A model generated the notes under the pieces. That model saw nothing but the letters and a program-made list of their open reading frames with translations, was not told where the DNA came from and made no database searches. The position numbers and the translations under genes were made by a program. Positions 53,138-61,847 of a stretch of 64,000 nucleotides of DNA are shown here, piece after piece. The stretch is from positions 2,666,001 through 2,730,000 of the forward strand of contig NZ_CP110341.1 in assembly GCF_026013965.1 (NCBI RefSeq). Reading direction: 5' to 3'. Within the stretch, counting starts at the first letter, position 1. The number at the start of each line of letters is the position of its first letter. Origin of the DNA: Brevibacterium sp. JSBI002. Its GTDB lineage: Bacteria > Actinomycetota > Actinomycetes > Actinomycetales > Brevibacteriaceae.

Positions 53138-54093
53138 GGTGAGGGATCCTCGGCGGGCGCGGCCGGTGCGGAGGCGTCGCTGACGGAGGAGTCACCGGCT
53201 CCGTTTCCGTCGACGGCAACGGCGGCGAGTCGTTGGAAGTCGGCGACGGTGAGCGCCTCGCCGCGGGTCTTCGGGTCGATTCCGGCAGCTGTCAGCAGAT
53301 CTTCGGACTGCTGGGGACTGCCGGCCCACCCGGACAGGGCTGCGCGCAGGGTCTTGCGGCGCTGGGCGAAGGCGGCGTCGATGAGGGTGAAGAGGCGGCT
53401 GCGCACGGCCGGGTCGCGGTCGGTGCGGGTGACGTCGATGCGGACTAGTCCGGAGTCGATGTTCGGTGCCGGCCAGAACACGTTCTTCCCGATCTTGCCC
53501 GCCAGCTGCACGTCCCCGTACCACTGGGCCTTGACGCTGGGGACGCCGTAGGTGCGGGAGCCGGGTGCGGCGGCGAGGCGTTCGGCGACTTCGAGCTGGA
53601 CCATGACGAGGACAGTGGTCAGGCTCGGGAAGGTCTCGAGAAAGTGCAGCAGCACGGGCACGGCCACGTTGTAGGGCAGGTTCGCCACGAGGGCGTCGGG
53701 TCGATTCTCGCCGGCATCGGGCTTGTCGGTCGCGGGTTCGGTGGTGTGCTGCGGCGTGGTCAGCGTCGTGACGCGGAGTGCATCGGCGTTGACCAGCTGG
53801 AACGGGGCTTCACTGCCGGCGAACCTGTCGACGGTGCTCGGCAGCTTCTGCGCGAGCAGTTCGTCGATCTCGACCGCGGTGACCCTGTGACCTGCTTCGA
53901 GCAGGCCGAGGGTGAGCGAACCGAGTCCCGGACCGATTTCGACGACGTTCGAGTTCTCTTCGAGACCTGCGGCGGTGACGATCGAGCGCACGGTATTGGG
54001 GTCGATGACGAAGTTCTGGCCCTTCTGCTTCGTTGGGCGCAGATCGATGTCAGCGGCTAATTCGCGGATATCGCGGGCGGTCAATAACGTCAC
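53134..54093 (-). CDS. rsmA: 16S rRNA (adenine1518-N6/adenine1519-N6)-dimethyltransferase
   Basis: A 319-residue KsgA/RsmA enzyme. QKGQNFVIDPNTVRSIV is the N-terminal family motif and VVEIGPGLGSLTLGLLEAG the SAM site. VANLPYNVAVPVLLHFL is the catalytic NLPY, with YGVPSVKAQWYGDV and AFAQRRKTLRAALSGWAG further on. An Ala/Ser/Pro tail is added at the C-terminus. I chose GTG 54093, because TAAGTT seven bases upstream fits a leaderless start; GTG 54132 is the alternative. It is divergent from the methyltransferase gene. Confidence 0.95.
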   Translation of the reverse strand: MTLLTARDIRELAADIDLRPTKQKGQNFVIDPNTVRSIVTAAGLEENSNVVEIGPGLGSLTLGLLEAGHRVTAVEIDELLAQKLPSTVDRFAGSEAPFQLVNADALRVTTLTTPQHTTEPATDKPDAGENRPDALVANLPYNVAVPVLLHFLETFPSLTTVLVMVQLEVAERLAAAPGSRTYGVPSVKAQWYGDVQLAGKIGKNVFWPAPNIDSGLVRIDVTRTDRDPAVRSRLFTLIDAAFAQRRKTLRAALSGWAGSPQQSEDLLTAAGIDPKTRGEALTVADFQRLAAVAVDGNGAGDSSVSDASAPAAPAEDPSP

Positions 54094-54100
54094 AGCCAAC

Positions 54101-54201
54101 AACTTACCGCACCACCCAGCCGTCACAATCACCTCAGCGGCGCGGCGGTTCGGGTGGACCGCCTCGGCGAGGGGTATGCCTCACCGTGCAGACGATAGGG
54201 T
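54101..54201. promoter_or_regulatory. Divergent leaderless promoters of rsmA and the methyltransferase gene
   Basis: TAAGTT (minus strand, 54101-54106) is seven bases from the rsmA GTG, and TAGGGT (plus strand, 54196-54201) is seven bases from the methyltransferase ATG. Both fit the TANNNT box of actinobacterial leaderless genes, and neither gene has a Shine-Dalgarno. Confidence 0.5.
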
Positions 54202-54208
54202 GAAGCCT

Positions 54209-55426
54209 ATGGATCCGCAGACACTGACCGAACTGCTCGACGTCGCCGTCCTCGAACGTCTCGACCGCATCGACGACCTCGCAGGCGATGAGCTCGCCCG
54301 ATCCACGGCTCTGCGCAAGGAGGGCTACTCCGCCGAGGTGACCGCGGCCCTGCTCACTCAGGCTCGGCTGCGCCAGGAGGCGGCAGCGAAGCTCGGTCCC
54401 TTCGCCGAGGATATGCTCTTCACCCGTGACGGGCTGGCCCAGGCCACGCGGCTGCCGGTCGCCGCTCATCATGCGCGTCGCCTCATCGGCGACGTGGCCG
54501 AGGGCGAGTCGTTCCGCATCGCCGATCTCGGATGCGGGATCGGCGCGGATTCGGTCGCCTTCGCCGGAATGGGCGCGCAGGTCTCGGCCGTCGATGCCGA
54601 CGAGGTCACCGCCGCCATCGCTGCCTTCAACCTCCGTCATCTGCCCGATGCCGCCGTCGAACACGCACGCGCCGAGGAGGTCGACCTCGGCGGATTCGAT
54701 GCCCTCTGGTTCGATCCGGCCCGGCGGACCGTCGGCAAGGCCGACAAGCGCGGATCGACCGCCCGCATCACCGACCCCGAGGCGTTCTCCCCCTCTCTGT
54801 CATGGGTGATCGAGCAGGCGGGTGCGGCGAAGGCGGCCGGGGTGAAACTCGGCCCGGCGCTCGACCACGACCTCGTTCCCGACGATGCCGAAGCTCAGTG
54901 GGTCTCCCATAACGGCGAGGTCGTCGAGGTCTGCCTCTACTTCGGTACGGCCCGGCAGCGACCCGGCCGCGGGGCCCTCGTCATGGGCGAACGCGCCCTC
55001 CTCGTCCATGAGGACAACCTGCCGCACGAGGACGAGCCGGGCATCGGGGATCTCGGGAAATATCTGCTCGAACCCGACGGCGCGATCGTGCGTGCCGGAC
55101 TCGTCGCGGCCCTGTGCGCGCCGCTGCAGGCCCGCCGACTCCACCCGAAGATCGCGTATCTGACCACCGATGTCGAACCGAACGGCCCGGCCGCCGCAGG
55201 TGTCACCGCCTACGAGGTCGTCGACGTTCTGCCCGCGAAGATCCCGAGCCTGCGCAAGGAGCTCATCTCTCGCGGAATCGGCTCGGTCGTGATCAAGAAA
55301 CGCGGTGCCGACATCGTGCCCGACCAGGTCCGACGCCAACTCAAACTGCCCACGGGCGACAAAGCCACACTCGTATTCACCCGGCTCGGCGATAAGCACG
55401 TCGTGCTGCTCACCCAACCGATGTGA
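54209..55426 (+). CDS. Class I SAM-dependent methyltransferase with THUMP-like C-terminal domain
   Basis: A 405-residue protein. The SAM motif is RIADLGCGIGADSVAFAGMGAQVSAVDAD (about 108-136). LWFDPARRT (about 172) resembles the motif IV position. The C-terminal part, with TAYEVVDVLPAKIPSLRKEL and RGIGSVVIKKRGADIVPDQVRRQLKLP, is typical of the THUMP-like domain of actinobacterial methyltransferases of unknown target. RNA modification is likely but not shown. Confidence 0.8.
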   Translation: MDPQTLTELLDVAVLERLDRIDDLAGDELARSTALRKEGYSAEVTAALLTQARLRQEAAAKLGPFAEDMLFTRDGLAQATRLPVAAHHARRLIGDVAEGESFRIADLGCGIGADSVAFAGMGAQVSAVDADEVTAAIAAFNLRHLPDAAVEHARAEEVDLGGFDALWFDPARRTVGKADKRGSTARITDPEAFSPSLSWVIEQAGAAKAAGVKLGPALDHDLVPDDAEAQWVSHNGEVVEVCLYFGTARQRPGRGALVMGERALLVHEDNLPHEDEPGIGDLGKYLLEPDGAIVRAGLVAALCAPLQARRLHPKIAYLTTDVEPNGPAAAGVTAYEVVDVLPAKIPSLRKELISRGIGSVVIKKRGADIVPDQVRRQLKLPTGDKATLVFTRLGDKHVVLLTQPM

Positions 55427-55472
55427 GGCTTTCAACCTGCCCGTGAAGATATCTGCCCCAAAGGAGATCGAA

Positions 55473-56304
55473 TTGTCCCGCTCCGACGTTCTCATCAGTG
55501 CCGATGAACTGCTCACCCGAATGGCCGACTCCCCAGCGCCGAGGCTGCTCGACGTCCGCTGGACCCTGCCGAAACCCGATGGCCGCGACGACTTCGCCGC
55601 CGGACACATCCCCGGTGCCCTCTATGTCGATCTCGACACGGAGCTCGCCGACCACGGCACCACCGATCCGACCGCCGGTCGCCACCCGCTGCCGAGCCCC
55701 GACGCCTTCCGAGAGACGGTGCGTTCCTGGGGCATCGACGAAGGCACCGAGGTCGTGGTCTATGACGACAACTCCTCCCTCGGCGCGGCCCGGGCCTGGT
55801 GGCTGCTGCGCTGGGCCGGACTGAGCGCACGGGTCCTCGACGGCGGGCTCGCCGCGTTCCGTGACGCCGGCGGGACGCTCGAGACCGGCGACTCCCCCGA
55901 GGTCGCACCGAGTGCCGTGGAGATCAGCCCGGGACAGCTGCCAGTCATCGACGCCGAGGCGGCCGCTGGATTCGATGGAGTCCTGCTCGACGCCCGCGCC
56001 GGTGAGCGCTTCCGCGGAGAGACCGAACCGCTCGATCCGCAGGCCGGTCACATTCCCGGGGCGAAGAGCGCCCCGGCCACGGACAACGTCCCGCGGGGAC
56101 GTTCCTGCCCGAGGCGCTGCTGCGCGAACGTTTCGACGACCTGGGTGCCCTCGATGGTCCCGTCGGCGTGTACTGCGGTTCGGGGGTGACCGCCTGCCAC
56201 AACGCTCTGGCGCTGGCGACCCTGGGCGTCGAGGCCAGCCTCTACCCCGCGAGCTGGTCCGGTTGGTCATCCGATCCGGACGACCGGTCGAAACCGGGGC
56301 CTGA
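55473..56304 (+). pseudogene. Thiosulfate/3-mercaptopyruvate sulfurtransferase with two frameshifts
   Basis: A two-rhodanese-domain protein. TTG 55473 follows AAAGGAG. The first domain has LLDVRWTLP, FAAGHIPGALYVDLDTEL, VVVYDDNSSLGAARAWWLLRWAG and VLDGGLAAFRDAGG. The second begins VLLDARAGERFRGETEP and DPQAGHIPGAKSAP, then the frame breaks at the GGGG of 56095-56098. One base later in frame the expected GTFLPEALLRERFDDLG and the catalytic loop VYCGSGVTACHNALAL follow. A second single-base loss near 56278-56284 is needed to reach the natural end RPVETGA and TGA 56304. The length, 832 bases, is two short of 278 codons. It is either a decayed gene or one with sequencing errors. Confidence 0.85.
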
Positions 56305-56400
56305 CACACAGTCTCCACCAGGGCCTGACGTACAGTCACCACCGCAACCGCGCACACCACCGCATCCGTACGTGATCCCGCGCCGTCAGCATTATCCGGC

Positions 56401-56460
56401 ATTCTTGGGTCGATCCACGGTGGTTCGAGCGTGGAAAACGCCGCGGATCGACCCAAGAAT
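56401..56460. repeat. Dispersed inverted repeat, family B, copy 2
   Basis: ATTCTTGGGTCGATCCACGG and CCGCGGATCGACCCAAGAAT pair over 20 bases with one mismatch. It is related to 50255-50308. It lies in the 395-base gap before the NlpC/P60 gene, where I see no gene. Confidence 0.85.
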
Positions 56461-56617
56461 CACACTTCGCGAATGTCACGAAACGTTATTCAAGGCTGAG
56501 ACTGCGCACTGAATCACAGTCGCAATCAGGCGGAGCTGTGGCCCTCCACCAGCCATTCCCGTCAGACCCAGCCCTCTGACCAGCAATTTTGCTCTCGAAT
56601 CTGCTTGCGAATCCTTT

Positions 56618-56656
56618 TGTAACAAAAACGTGACAGAAGATCACGAATTCGTTACA
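56618..56656. promoter_or_regulatory. 39-bp dyad operator upstream of the NlpC/P60 gene (MtrA-like)
   Basis: TGTAAC-N5-CGTGA, seven bases, TCACG-N5-GTTACA: two half-site pairs in perfect dyad symmetry. Within the left arm GTAAC and GTGAC form a direct repeat 11 bases apart. It ends 43 bases before the start codon. MtrA-type regulators control NlpC/P60 genes and bind GTAAC-like direct repeats in actinobacteria; the assignment is inference. Confidence 0.5.
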
Positions 56657-56699
56657 GTGGAGGACATCGTCACACTCAGACAGGCAACGAGAGGAAATC

Positions 56700-57599
56700 G
56701 TGGCATCTAAGCAGCATGGCCGCCGCGCCGCGAACGCCAAGGCCAAGAAACCACTGACCGAACTGAGCGAACTGCTCGCAGCGAACTCCGGCGCATTCGG
56801 TCGCCGTGCCGCAGTCGTCGCCGCCAGCGGCGGACTGCTCACCGCAGCGGTTCTCCCCGCCGCCGGGCAGGGAGCCGACGACGAGGCGAAGGTCGCAGCC
56901 GAGTCAGAGAAGCAGGCACCGGTCGAATTCAAGAACCAGACACCGACCATCGATGCCGGCGGTGCCTCGAAGATGGGCGATCAGGAGGCTGAAGTCACCG
57001 TCGACACGGACGTCGTCACCGCCGAAGCCGCCCCCAAGCCGAAGCCCAAACCGAAGCCGAAGCCCGAGCCGAAGGAGGAGCCGGAGACGCCCGTCGCCGA
57101 GCCGGCCCCCGCTGAAGAGCCGGAAGAGGAGCCGAGCGAGAACTCCGACGATGACTCCGCCGGCACCGGCGATGAGGGCTCCGATTCGGGTGACGACAAG
57201 AGCAAGGACGACGGCGCGGACTCGGGATCCGGGGACGTCAAGGTCCCGGACGGATCGAAGGCCGAGCAGGTCATCGCCATCGCGAAACAGTACGTCGGCA
57301 CGCCTTATGTGATGGGCGGAACTTCACCCAGCGGCTGGGACTGCTCCGGCTACACCTCATTCGTCTACGGCAAGGTGGGCGTGGACCTGCCGCGCACGTC
57401 TTCGGCGCAGAAGGGCGCCGGGCAGATCGTCTCGGCCTCCGAGGCGAAGGCCGGAGATATCATCTGGTCGCCGGGCCACGTCGGCATCTACGCCGGCGAC
57501 GGCAAGATGTACGACGCCGGCAACACTTCGGTCGACACCAGCTACCGCAGCGTCGATTGGATGACCCAGCAGGGCGCGCAGTACATCCGCGTGCTCTGA
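56700..57599 (+). CDS. Secreted NlpC/P60 peptidoglycan endopeptidase
   Basis: A 299-residue exported protein. The N-terminus has a Tat-like signal (FGRRAAVVAASGGLLTAAVLP, about 33-53). A long disordered linker follows, with Lys-Pro repeats (PKPKPKPKPKPEPKEEPE) and acidic Asp/Ser runs. The C-terminal NlpC/P60 domain (about 190-299) has catalytic Cys in GWDCSGYTSF (about 215), His in WSPGHVGIY and a third polar residue in DAGNTS. It likely cleaves stem peptides for cell separation. GTG 56700 has GAGAGGA. Confidence 0.93.
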   Translation: MASKQHGRRAANAKAKKPLTELSELLAANSGAFGRRAAVVAASGGLLTAAVLPAAGQGADDEAKVAAESEKQAPVEFKNQTPTIDAGGASKMGDQEAEVTVDTDVVTAEAAPKPKPKPKPKPEPKEEPETPVAEPAPAEEPEEEPSENSDDDSAGTGDEGSDSGDDKSKDDGADSGSGDVKVPDGSKAEQVIAIAKQYVGTPYVMGGTSPSGWDCSGYTSFVYGKVGVDLPRTSSAQKGAGQIVSASEAKAGDIIWSPGHVGIYAGDGKMYDAGNTSVDTSYRSVDWMTQQGAQYIRVL

Positions 57600-57623
57600 G
57601 CCCCACCCCGGAACCGAACACAC

Positions 57624-57664
57624 AGAGATCCCCTCGTCGGCACAGTGCTGGCGAGGGGATCTCT
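57624..57664. terminator. Bidirectional intrinsic terminator
   Basis: AGAGATCCCCTCG pairs perfectly with CGAGGGGATCTCT around a 15-base loop, with TTAT following on plus. It lies between the convergent NlpC/P60 and NagZ-like genes. Confidence 0.8.
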
Positions 57665-57706
57665 TATGTGCGCCGCTCGTTCACCACCATGAGCACAACC
57701 GTCTGA

Positions 57707-59344
57707 TCACCCGCATTCGGGAGCATTGTCGCTGCCGTCGTATTCGGCAGGCAGCTGACCCGATGCCTCGAGGTCGCCTTTCAGCCACTTCGCCACGGCC
57801 CGCAGTGCGTACGGGTTCGAATCGTATGCGGTCACCGCAGACTTCGCCGCGGTGCTGCGCATCGTCCACGGAGCAGCGGTGCCTACGGCCACCTCGGCGG
57901 AGGTCGACGGGCTCAGACTCACGGAGGTTCCACCGGATCCGACGGTGAGGTCCTCGGCCTCGGCTGCTTCCTTCAGCGCCGACTTCTCCTTATCGCTGCC
58001 GCCGACGATCGAGATCGAATCGGTCCCGGTGAAGGAGCATTCGCCCTTGAGCACGGTCAGCGACTTGTCAGCCACCTCGGTGAGGACCTTCTTCGGATCC
58101 TTCGCATCCGAGTCCCCGGCCTGCACGCTCTTCTGAGCCTCGACGGTGGCCAGCTGTGCGGCGACGACGCGTTCGGACTTCTCGACGAGGTCTTTCTTCT
58201 CCAGTGTCCCGTCCCCCATCGCCTGGACGATCGCCTTCTGTGCCGCACCGGAGTCCGGGGGCATGAGAGCGATATCGGCTCCAGCGGCGAGCGCCTTGAC
58301 CGTCTCTCCGCCGTTGAGGTTCTGCGGCACGGCCTTCATGTTCAGCGCGTCCGTGGTGATGACACCGTCATAGTCGAGAGTCTCCCGCAGCGCCGAGTAC
58401 GCCTTCTTGTTCAGGGTCGCGGGCGTCGTCTTCGCATCGGGCAGCCCGATATGCCCCATCATCACCATCGGCACCCCTGCCTTGACCGCGGACTTGAACG
58501 GCAGGAGATCCGTGTCCTCCATCTCCTCGATCGACTTCTCCGACACCGGCAGGCTCTCGTGCGAATCCACGCCGAGGCGGCCGTGACCCGGGAAATGCTT
58601 CGCCGAACTCGACACCCCACCTGACCGGTATCCCTCGACGGCGTCGGCGACGACCTCGGCGACATCCTCGTGGTCGGTGCCGCCCGAGCGGACGTTGATC
58701 GCTTTGTCCTTCGGCCCGACCGTGACGTCGGAGTCCGGAGCGAAGTCGATGGTGAAGCCCAGATCGGTGAGGTTCTGCCCCTGCACGGTCGTGGCGTCGG
58801 TGATGAGATCGGAATCATCGGTCGCGGCCAGGCCCATGAGCGGCGGGAACGGCAGCGCTGCGGTGCCGAGGCGTGACACCGGTCCGCCTTCCTGATCCAC
58901 GCCGATCGATACGGGCTGACCCTTCGACCGTGCCGCGGAGATCTGACCAGTCAGTTCCGTGACCTGGTCCTTCGTCGGGTTCTCCTGCAGGTTGTAGCCC
59001 ATGACGATGACCCCGCCGAGGTGGTTCTGCTTGATCATGTCCACCGGGGTCTGCGTGTCGGTGCCTTCCCAGGTGCCGATGATGAGGGACCCGGCCAGTT
59101 CCTCGTCGGTGAAGTCGCCGACGATGTCCGCGGCCTCGTCCTTGAAGTCGGCCGGATCGGCATCGGCGGGGTTGTCCAGGGAAGATTCGGTCTGGGCTTC
59201 GGACTGCGCTTGGGTCTGAGAACCGGAATCGGCAGAGGACTTCTGTCCGGCCGTGGAGGATTCGGGCGCTGACGCTCCGCCGGAACAGCCGACGAGCGCG
59301 AGAGTCGTGGTCAGGGCCAGGAGGCTCAGGCGAGAACGCAACAT
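57707..59344 (-). CDS. NagZ-like glycoside hydrolase family 3 lipoprotein
   Basis: A 545-residue exported lipoprotein. The signal peptide ends in the lipobox LALVGC (about 15-20), followed by a Ser/Gln/Ala-rich linker (about 21-60). The GH3 domain has IGVDQEGGPVSRL, AKHFPGHGRLGVDSHESLP (the His of the NagZ catalytic dyad) and VITTDALNMKAV (nucleophile Asp). A C-terminal domain (about 420-545) is less conserved. It probably removes N-acetylglucosamine from peptidoglycan fragments outside the membrane. GGAGAC precedes ATG 59344. It is 38 bases after the dehydrogenase gene and may be co-transcribed. Confidence 0.88.
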   Translation of the reverse strand: MLRSRLSLLALTTTLALVGCSGGASAPESSTAGQKSSADSGSQTQAQSEAQTESSLDNPADADPADFKDEAADIVGDFTDEELAGSLIIGTWEGTDTQTPVDMIKQNHLGGVIVMGYNLQENPTKDQVTELTGQISAARSKGQPVSIGVDQEGGPVSRLGTAALPFPPLMGLAATDDSDLITDATTVQGQNLTDLGFTIDFAPDSDVTVGPKDKAINVRSGGTDHEDVAEVVADAVEGYRSGGVSSSAKHFPGHGRLGVDSHESLPVSEKSIEEMEDTDLLPFKSAVKAGVPMVMMGHIGLPDAKTTPATLNKKAYSALRETLDYDGVITTDALNMKAVPQNLNGGETVKALAAGADIALMPPDSGAAQKAIVQAMGDGTLEKKDLVEKSERVVAAQLATVEAQKSVQAGDSDAKDPKKVLTEVADKSLTVLKGECSFTGTDSISIVGGSDKEKSALKEAAEAEDLTVGSGGTSVSLSPSTSAEVAVGTAAPWTMRSTAAKSAVTAYDSNPYALRAVAKWLKGDLEASGQLPAEYDGSDNAPECG

Positions 59345-59382
59345 GTCTCCATGCTAGACGTTCCCGCCAGCTTGCCGCCTGT

Positions 59383-60897
59383 TCAGAGTTCTTCGTGAGC
59401 GGCCAGGCGGCGGGCGGTCTCCTTCGCTCCTCGTTCGTGCAGCGATGTCAGTGCCTTGAGATACGGTTCGGTGAACCTCGGCTCCTCGGCCAGCGGACCG
59501 AAGAACTGTTCCTGCCGGACGAAGGCCAGCGGGTCCTCTCCCTGTGTCGCGGCAACCGCCTGCAGTTCGTCGGCATAGCGGTCGACGATGGTGAACCGAC
59601 CGCCGGATTCGTCATGCCCTTCGGCATACCGAGCCCACGAGGCGCAGATCGCCGCGGCCACCTCGATCGGGCGGCCCGAGGCGAGGTTGTCCTTGACGAC
59701 CGGCAGCAGCCATTTGGGGATCCGGTCGGACGACTCTGCGCCGAGGCGGGCGAGGGTGTCGCGGATCTCCGGGTTGCTGAACCGTTCGATGAGCGAGTCC
59801 TTGTAGGCGTCCAGGTCGATTCCGGGCAGCGGCGCCAGGCTCGGTGTGCCTTCCTCGTCCATGTATCGGCGCAGGTAGACGGGGATGTCCGAGTTCGCCA
59901 TCGCCTCATGGGCGAAGGTGTACCCGCCGAGGAGACCGAAGTACGCGAGCCCCTGATGCCCGGAGTTGAGCAGCCGCAGCTTCATGTGCTCATAGGGCTG
60001 CACATCGTCGACGACCTGCACCCCGGCCTCTTCATAGGGAGGACGGCCAGAGGTGAAATCGTCCTCGAGCACCCATTGGAAGAAGGGCTCGGCGACGACC
60101 GGCCAGGCATCGGTGACGCCCGTGTCGGCGAGCAGGTCGGCCCGGTCGCCGTCGGTGGTGGCTGGGGTGATGCGATCGACCATCGAGTTCGGGAACGCCA
60201 CTGACTCGGCGATCCATTCGGCAAGTTCGGCATCGACGAGGCGAGCGAAGGCAGAGAACATCTTCGCCGCCACATCGCCGTTCTCCGAGATGTTGTCGCA
60301 CGACTGCACGGTGAACGGTGCGACTCCGGCCTCCCGCCGTGCGCGCAGAGCGGAGACGACATAGCCGAAGACGGTGGCCGGCAGCTCCCCTGCCCTCACG
60401 GCTTCGACATCGGCGACGATCGTCGGCTCATCGGTGATGAACTCTCCGGTGATGGGGTTGACGTTGTATCCGCCCTCGGTGACGGTCAGGGAGACGATCC
60501 GGATCGCCTTATCGGTGAGCAGGTCGAGCAGTCCCTGCGGATCATCGGGCCCGAACCGGTAGTCGATGATCGACCCGATCACCCGACGCTCCTTGGTTCC
60601 ATCGGCGTGTTTGAGCGTCAGCGTGTACAGGTGGTCCTGGTCGGCGAGAGCATCGCGCATGGCCACGTCGTGGGGCAGCACCCCGGCTCCGACGATCCCC
60701 CAGTCGCTGGCGAGCCCAGCCCCAAGCAGGTCGTCGAGGACCATCGCCATGTGCGCGCGGTGGAATCCGCCCACTCCGAAGTGGACGATGCCGGGGCTCA
60801 CGGCCGACCGATCATAGGAGGGGACGGCGATGCCGTGGTCGGCCACCTCGGCGAGGTTCTGGGCATTGAGTGTCAGCGCGGTGGTCGATGCGGTCAT
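59383..60897 (-). CDS. Mannitol/polyol dehydrogenase, long-chain family
   Basis: A 504-residue polyol-specific long-chain dehydrogenase. The NAD site is IVHFGVGGFHRAHMAMVLDDLL (about 37-58). TVTEGGYNVNP and VQSCDNISENGDV follow, and the catalytic motif is MKLRLLNSGHQGLAYFGLL (KxxxxNxxH). The family oxidises mannitol, arabinitol or sorbitol to the ketose. ATG 60897 overlaps the permease stop (ATGA). Co-transcription with a polyol-type ABC transporter supports the role. Confidence 0.93.
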   Translation of the reverse strand: MTASTTALTLNAQNLAEVADHGIAVPSYDRSAVSPGIVHFGVGGFHRAHMAMVLDDLLGAGLASDWGIVGAGVLPHDVAMRDALADQDHLYTLTLKHADGTKERRVIGSIIDYRFGPDDPQGLLDLLTDKAIRIVSLTVTEGGYNVNPITGEFITDEPTIVADVEAVRAGELPATVFGYVVSALRARREAGVAPFTVQSCDNISENGDVAAKMFSAFARLVDAELAEWIAESVAFPNSMVDRITPATTDGDRADLLADTGVTDAWPVVAEPFFQWVLEDDFTSGRPPYEEAGVQVVDDVQPYEHMKLRLLNSGHQGLAYFGLLGGYTFAHEAMANSDIPVYLRRYMDEEGTPSLAPLPGIDLDAYKDSLIERFSNPEIRDTLARLGAESSDRIPKWLLPVVKDNLASGRPIEVAAAICASWARYAEGHDESGGRFTIVDRYADELQAVAATQGEDPLAFVRQEQFFGPLAEEPRFTEPYLKALTSLHERGAKETARRLAAHEEL

Positions 60898-61847
60898 TTG
60901 ACGGCTCCCATGGACAGGCCCTGGACGAGTTTGTCCTGGGCGGCGATTCCGGCCACGAGCACGGGCACGGAGATGATGAGCGACGCCGCGCACACCTGCG
61001 CCAGGAACAGTCCCTGGGAGGTGACGAAGCTGGTGAGGAACACGGGGGCCGTCGACGCCGCCGTGGAGGTGAGCACGGTGGCGAAGAGGAGTTCGTTCCA
61101 CGAGAAGATGAAGCAGATCAGGGCGGTCGCGGCCAGTCCGGGCGCGGTCAGCGGCAGCAGGATCTGCATGAATACACGCGGCAGGCGGGCGCCGTCGAGT
61201 TCGGCGGCTTCGAGGACTTCGACGGGCACCTCGGCGAGGAAGGAGCGCATCATCCACACCGCGATCGGCATGTTCATCGCCGAGTAGATGATGATGAGCA
61301 GCAGCCAGGTGTCGAGGATGCCGAAGGATTTCGCGACGAGGTAGACGGGCAGGAGGCCCGCGACCATCGGCAGCATCTTCGTCGACAGGAGGAAGAACAG
61401 CACGTCCGACCAGCGTTCGATGCGGCGGATCGCCAGTGAGTATGCAGCCATCGTGGAGAGGACGAGGACGATGAGGGTCGAGACGATCGCGGCGACCGCT
61501 GAGTTGATGAGGAACGGCCACGGGCTCGCGCCGTTGCCGCCGCCGAAGAAGTTGACGAAGGACTCCAGCGTCAGCGGAGCGAAGTAGCTCGGCGGATTCG
61601 TCGAGGCGTCGGTCTCCGCGTGCAGGCTGGTCAGCAGCATCCACAGCAGGGGTGAGACGAACAGGAGTCCGACGAACCAGGCCAACAGGCCGAGCAGGAT
61701 CTTGCCCGCCCGCCCTTGGCCGGGCCGCCTCGGTGCGTTCGCCTTTCGCCGAGGCGGCTGTGCGGATCCGGGTCCGCCCGGTTCGGTCGGGGTGGGGGTC
61801 ACCCCGGGTGCGGGGTGGGCGTCGACGGTGAGGTCGGGGGTGCTCAT
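60894..61847 (-). CDS. Carbohydrate ABC transporter permease (MalG/SmoG-like)
   Basis: A 317-residue CUT1-type permease. A Pro/Gly-rich N-terminal cytoplasmic stretch (about 1-48) precedes six membrane helices. The EAA loop is EVLEAAELDGARLPRVFMQILLPLTAPG. ATG 61847 overlaps the upstream permease stop (ATGA) and has GGAGGAG. It pairs with the next permease for polyol uptake. Confidence 0.92.
   Translation of the reverse strand: MSTPDLTVDAHPAPGVTPTPTEPGGPGSAQPPRRKANAPRRPGQGRAGKILLGLLAWFVGLLFVSPLLWMLLTSLHAETDASTNPPSYFAPLTLESFVNFFGGGNGASPWPFLINSAVAAIVSTLIVLVLSTMAAYSLAIRRIERWSDVLFFLLSTKMLPMVAGLLPVYLVAKSFGILDTWLLLIIIYSAMNMPIAVWMMRSFLAEVPVEVLEAAELDGARLPRVFMQILLPLTAPGLAATALICFIFSWNELLFATVLTSTAASTAPVFLTSFVTSQGLFLAQVCAASLIISVPVLVAGIAAQDKLVQGLSMGAVK

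Noticed and set aside
51815-53551. Long plus-strand open frame opposite ispE, rsmA and the 6PGDH remnant
   Set aside because: ispE and rsmA on the minus strand are certain; the plus product has no recognisable motif.
56520-56700. c-di-AMP (ydaO-type) riboswitch before the NlpC/P60 gene
   Set aside because: Such riboswitches precede NlpC/P60 genes in some actinobacteria, but I could not find the conserved core; the region is better explained by the 39-bp dyad.
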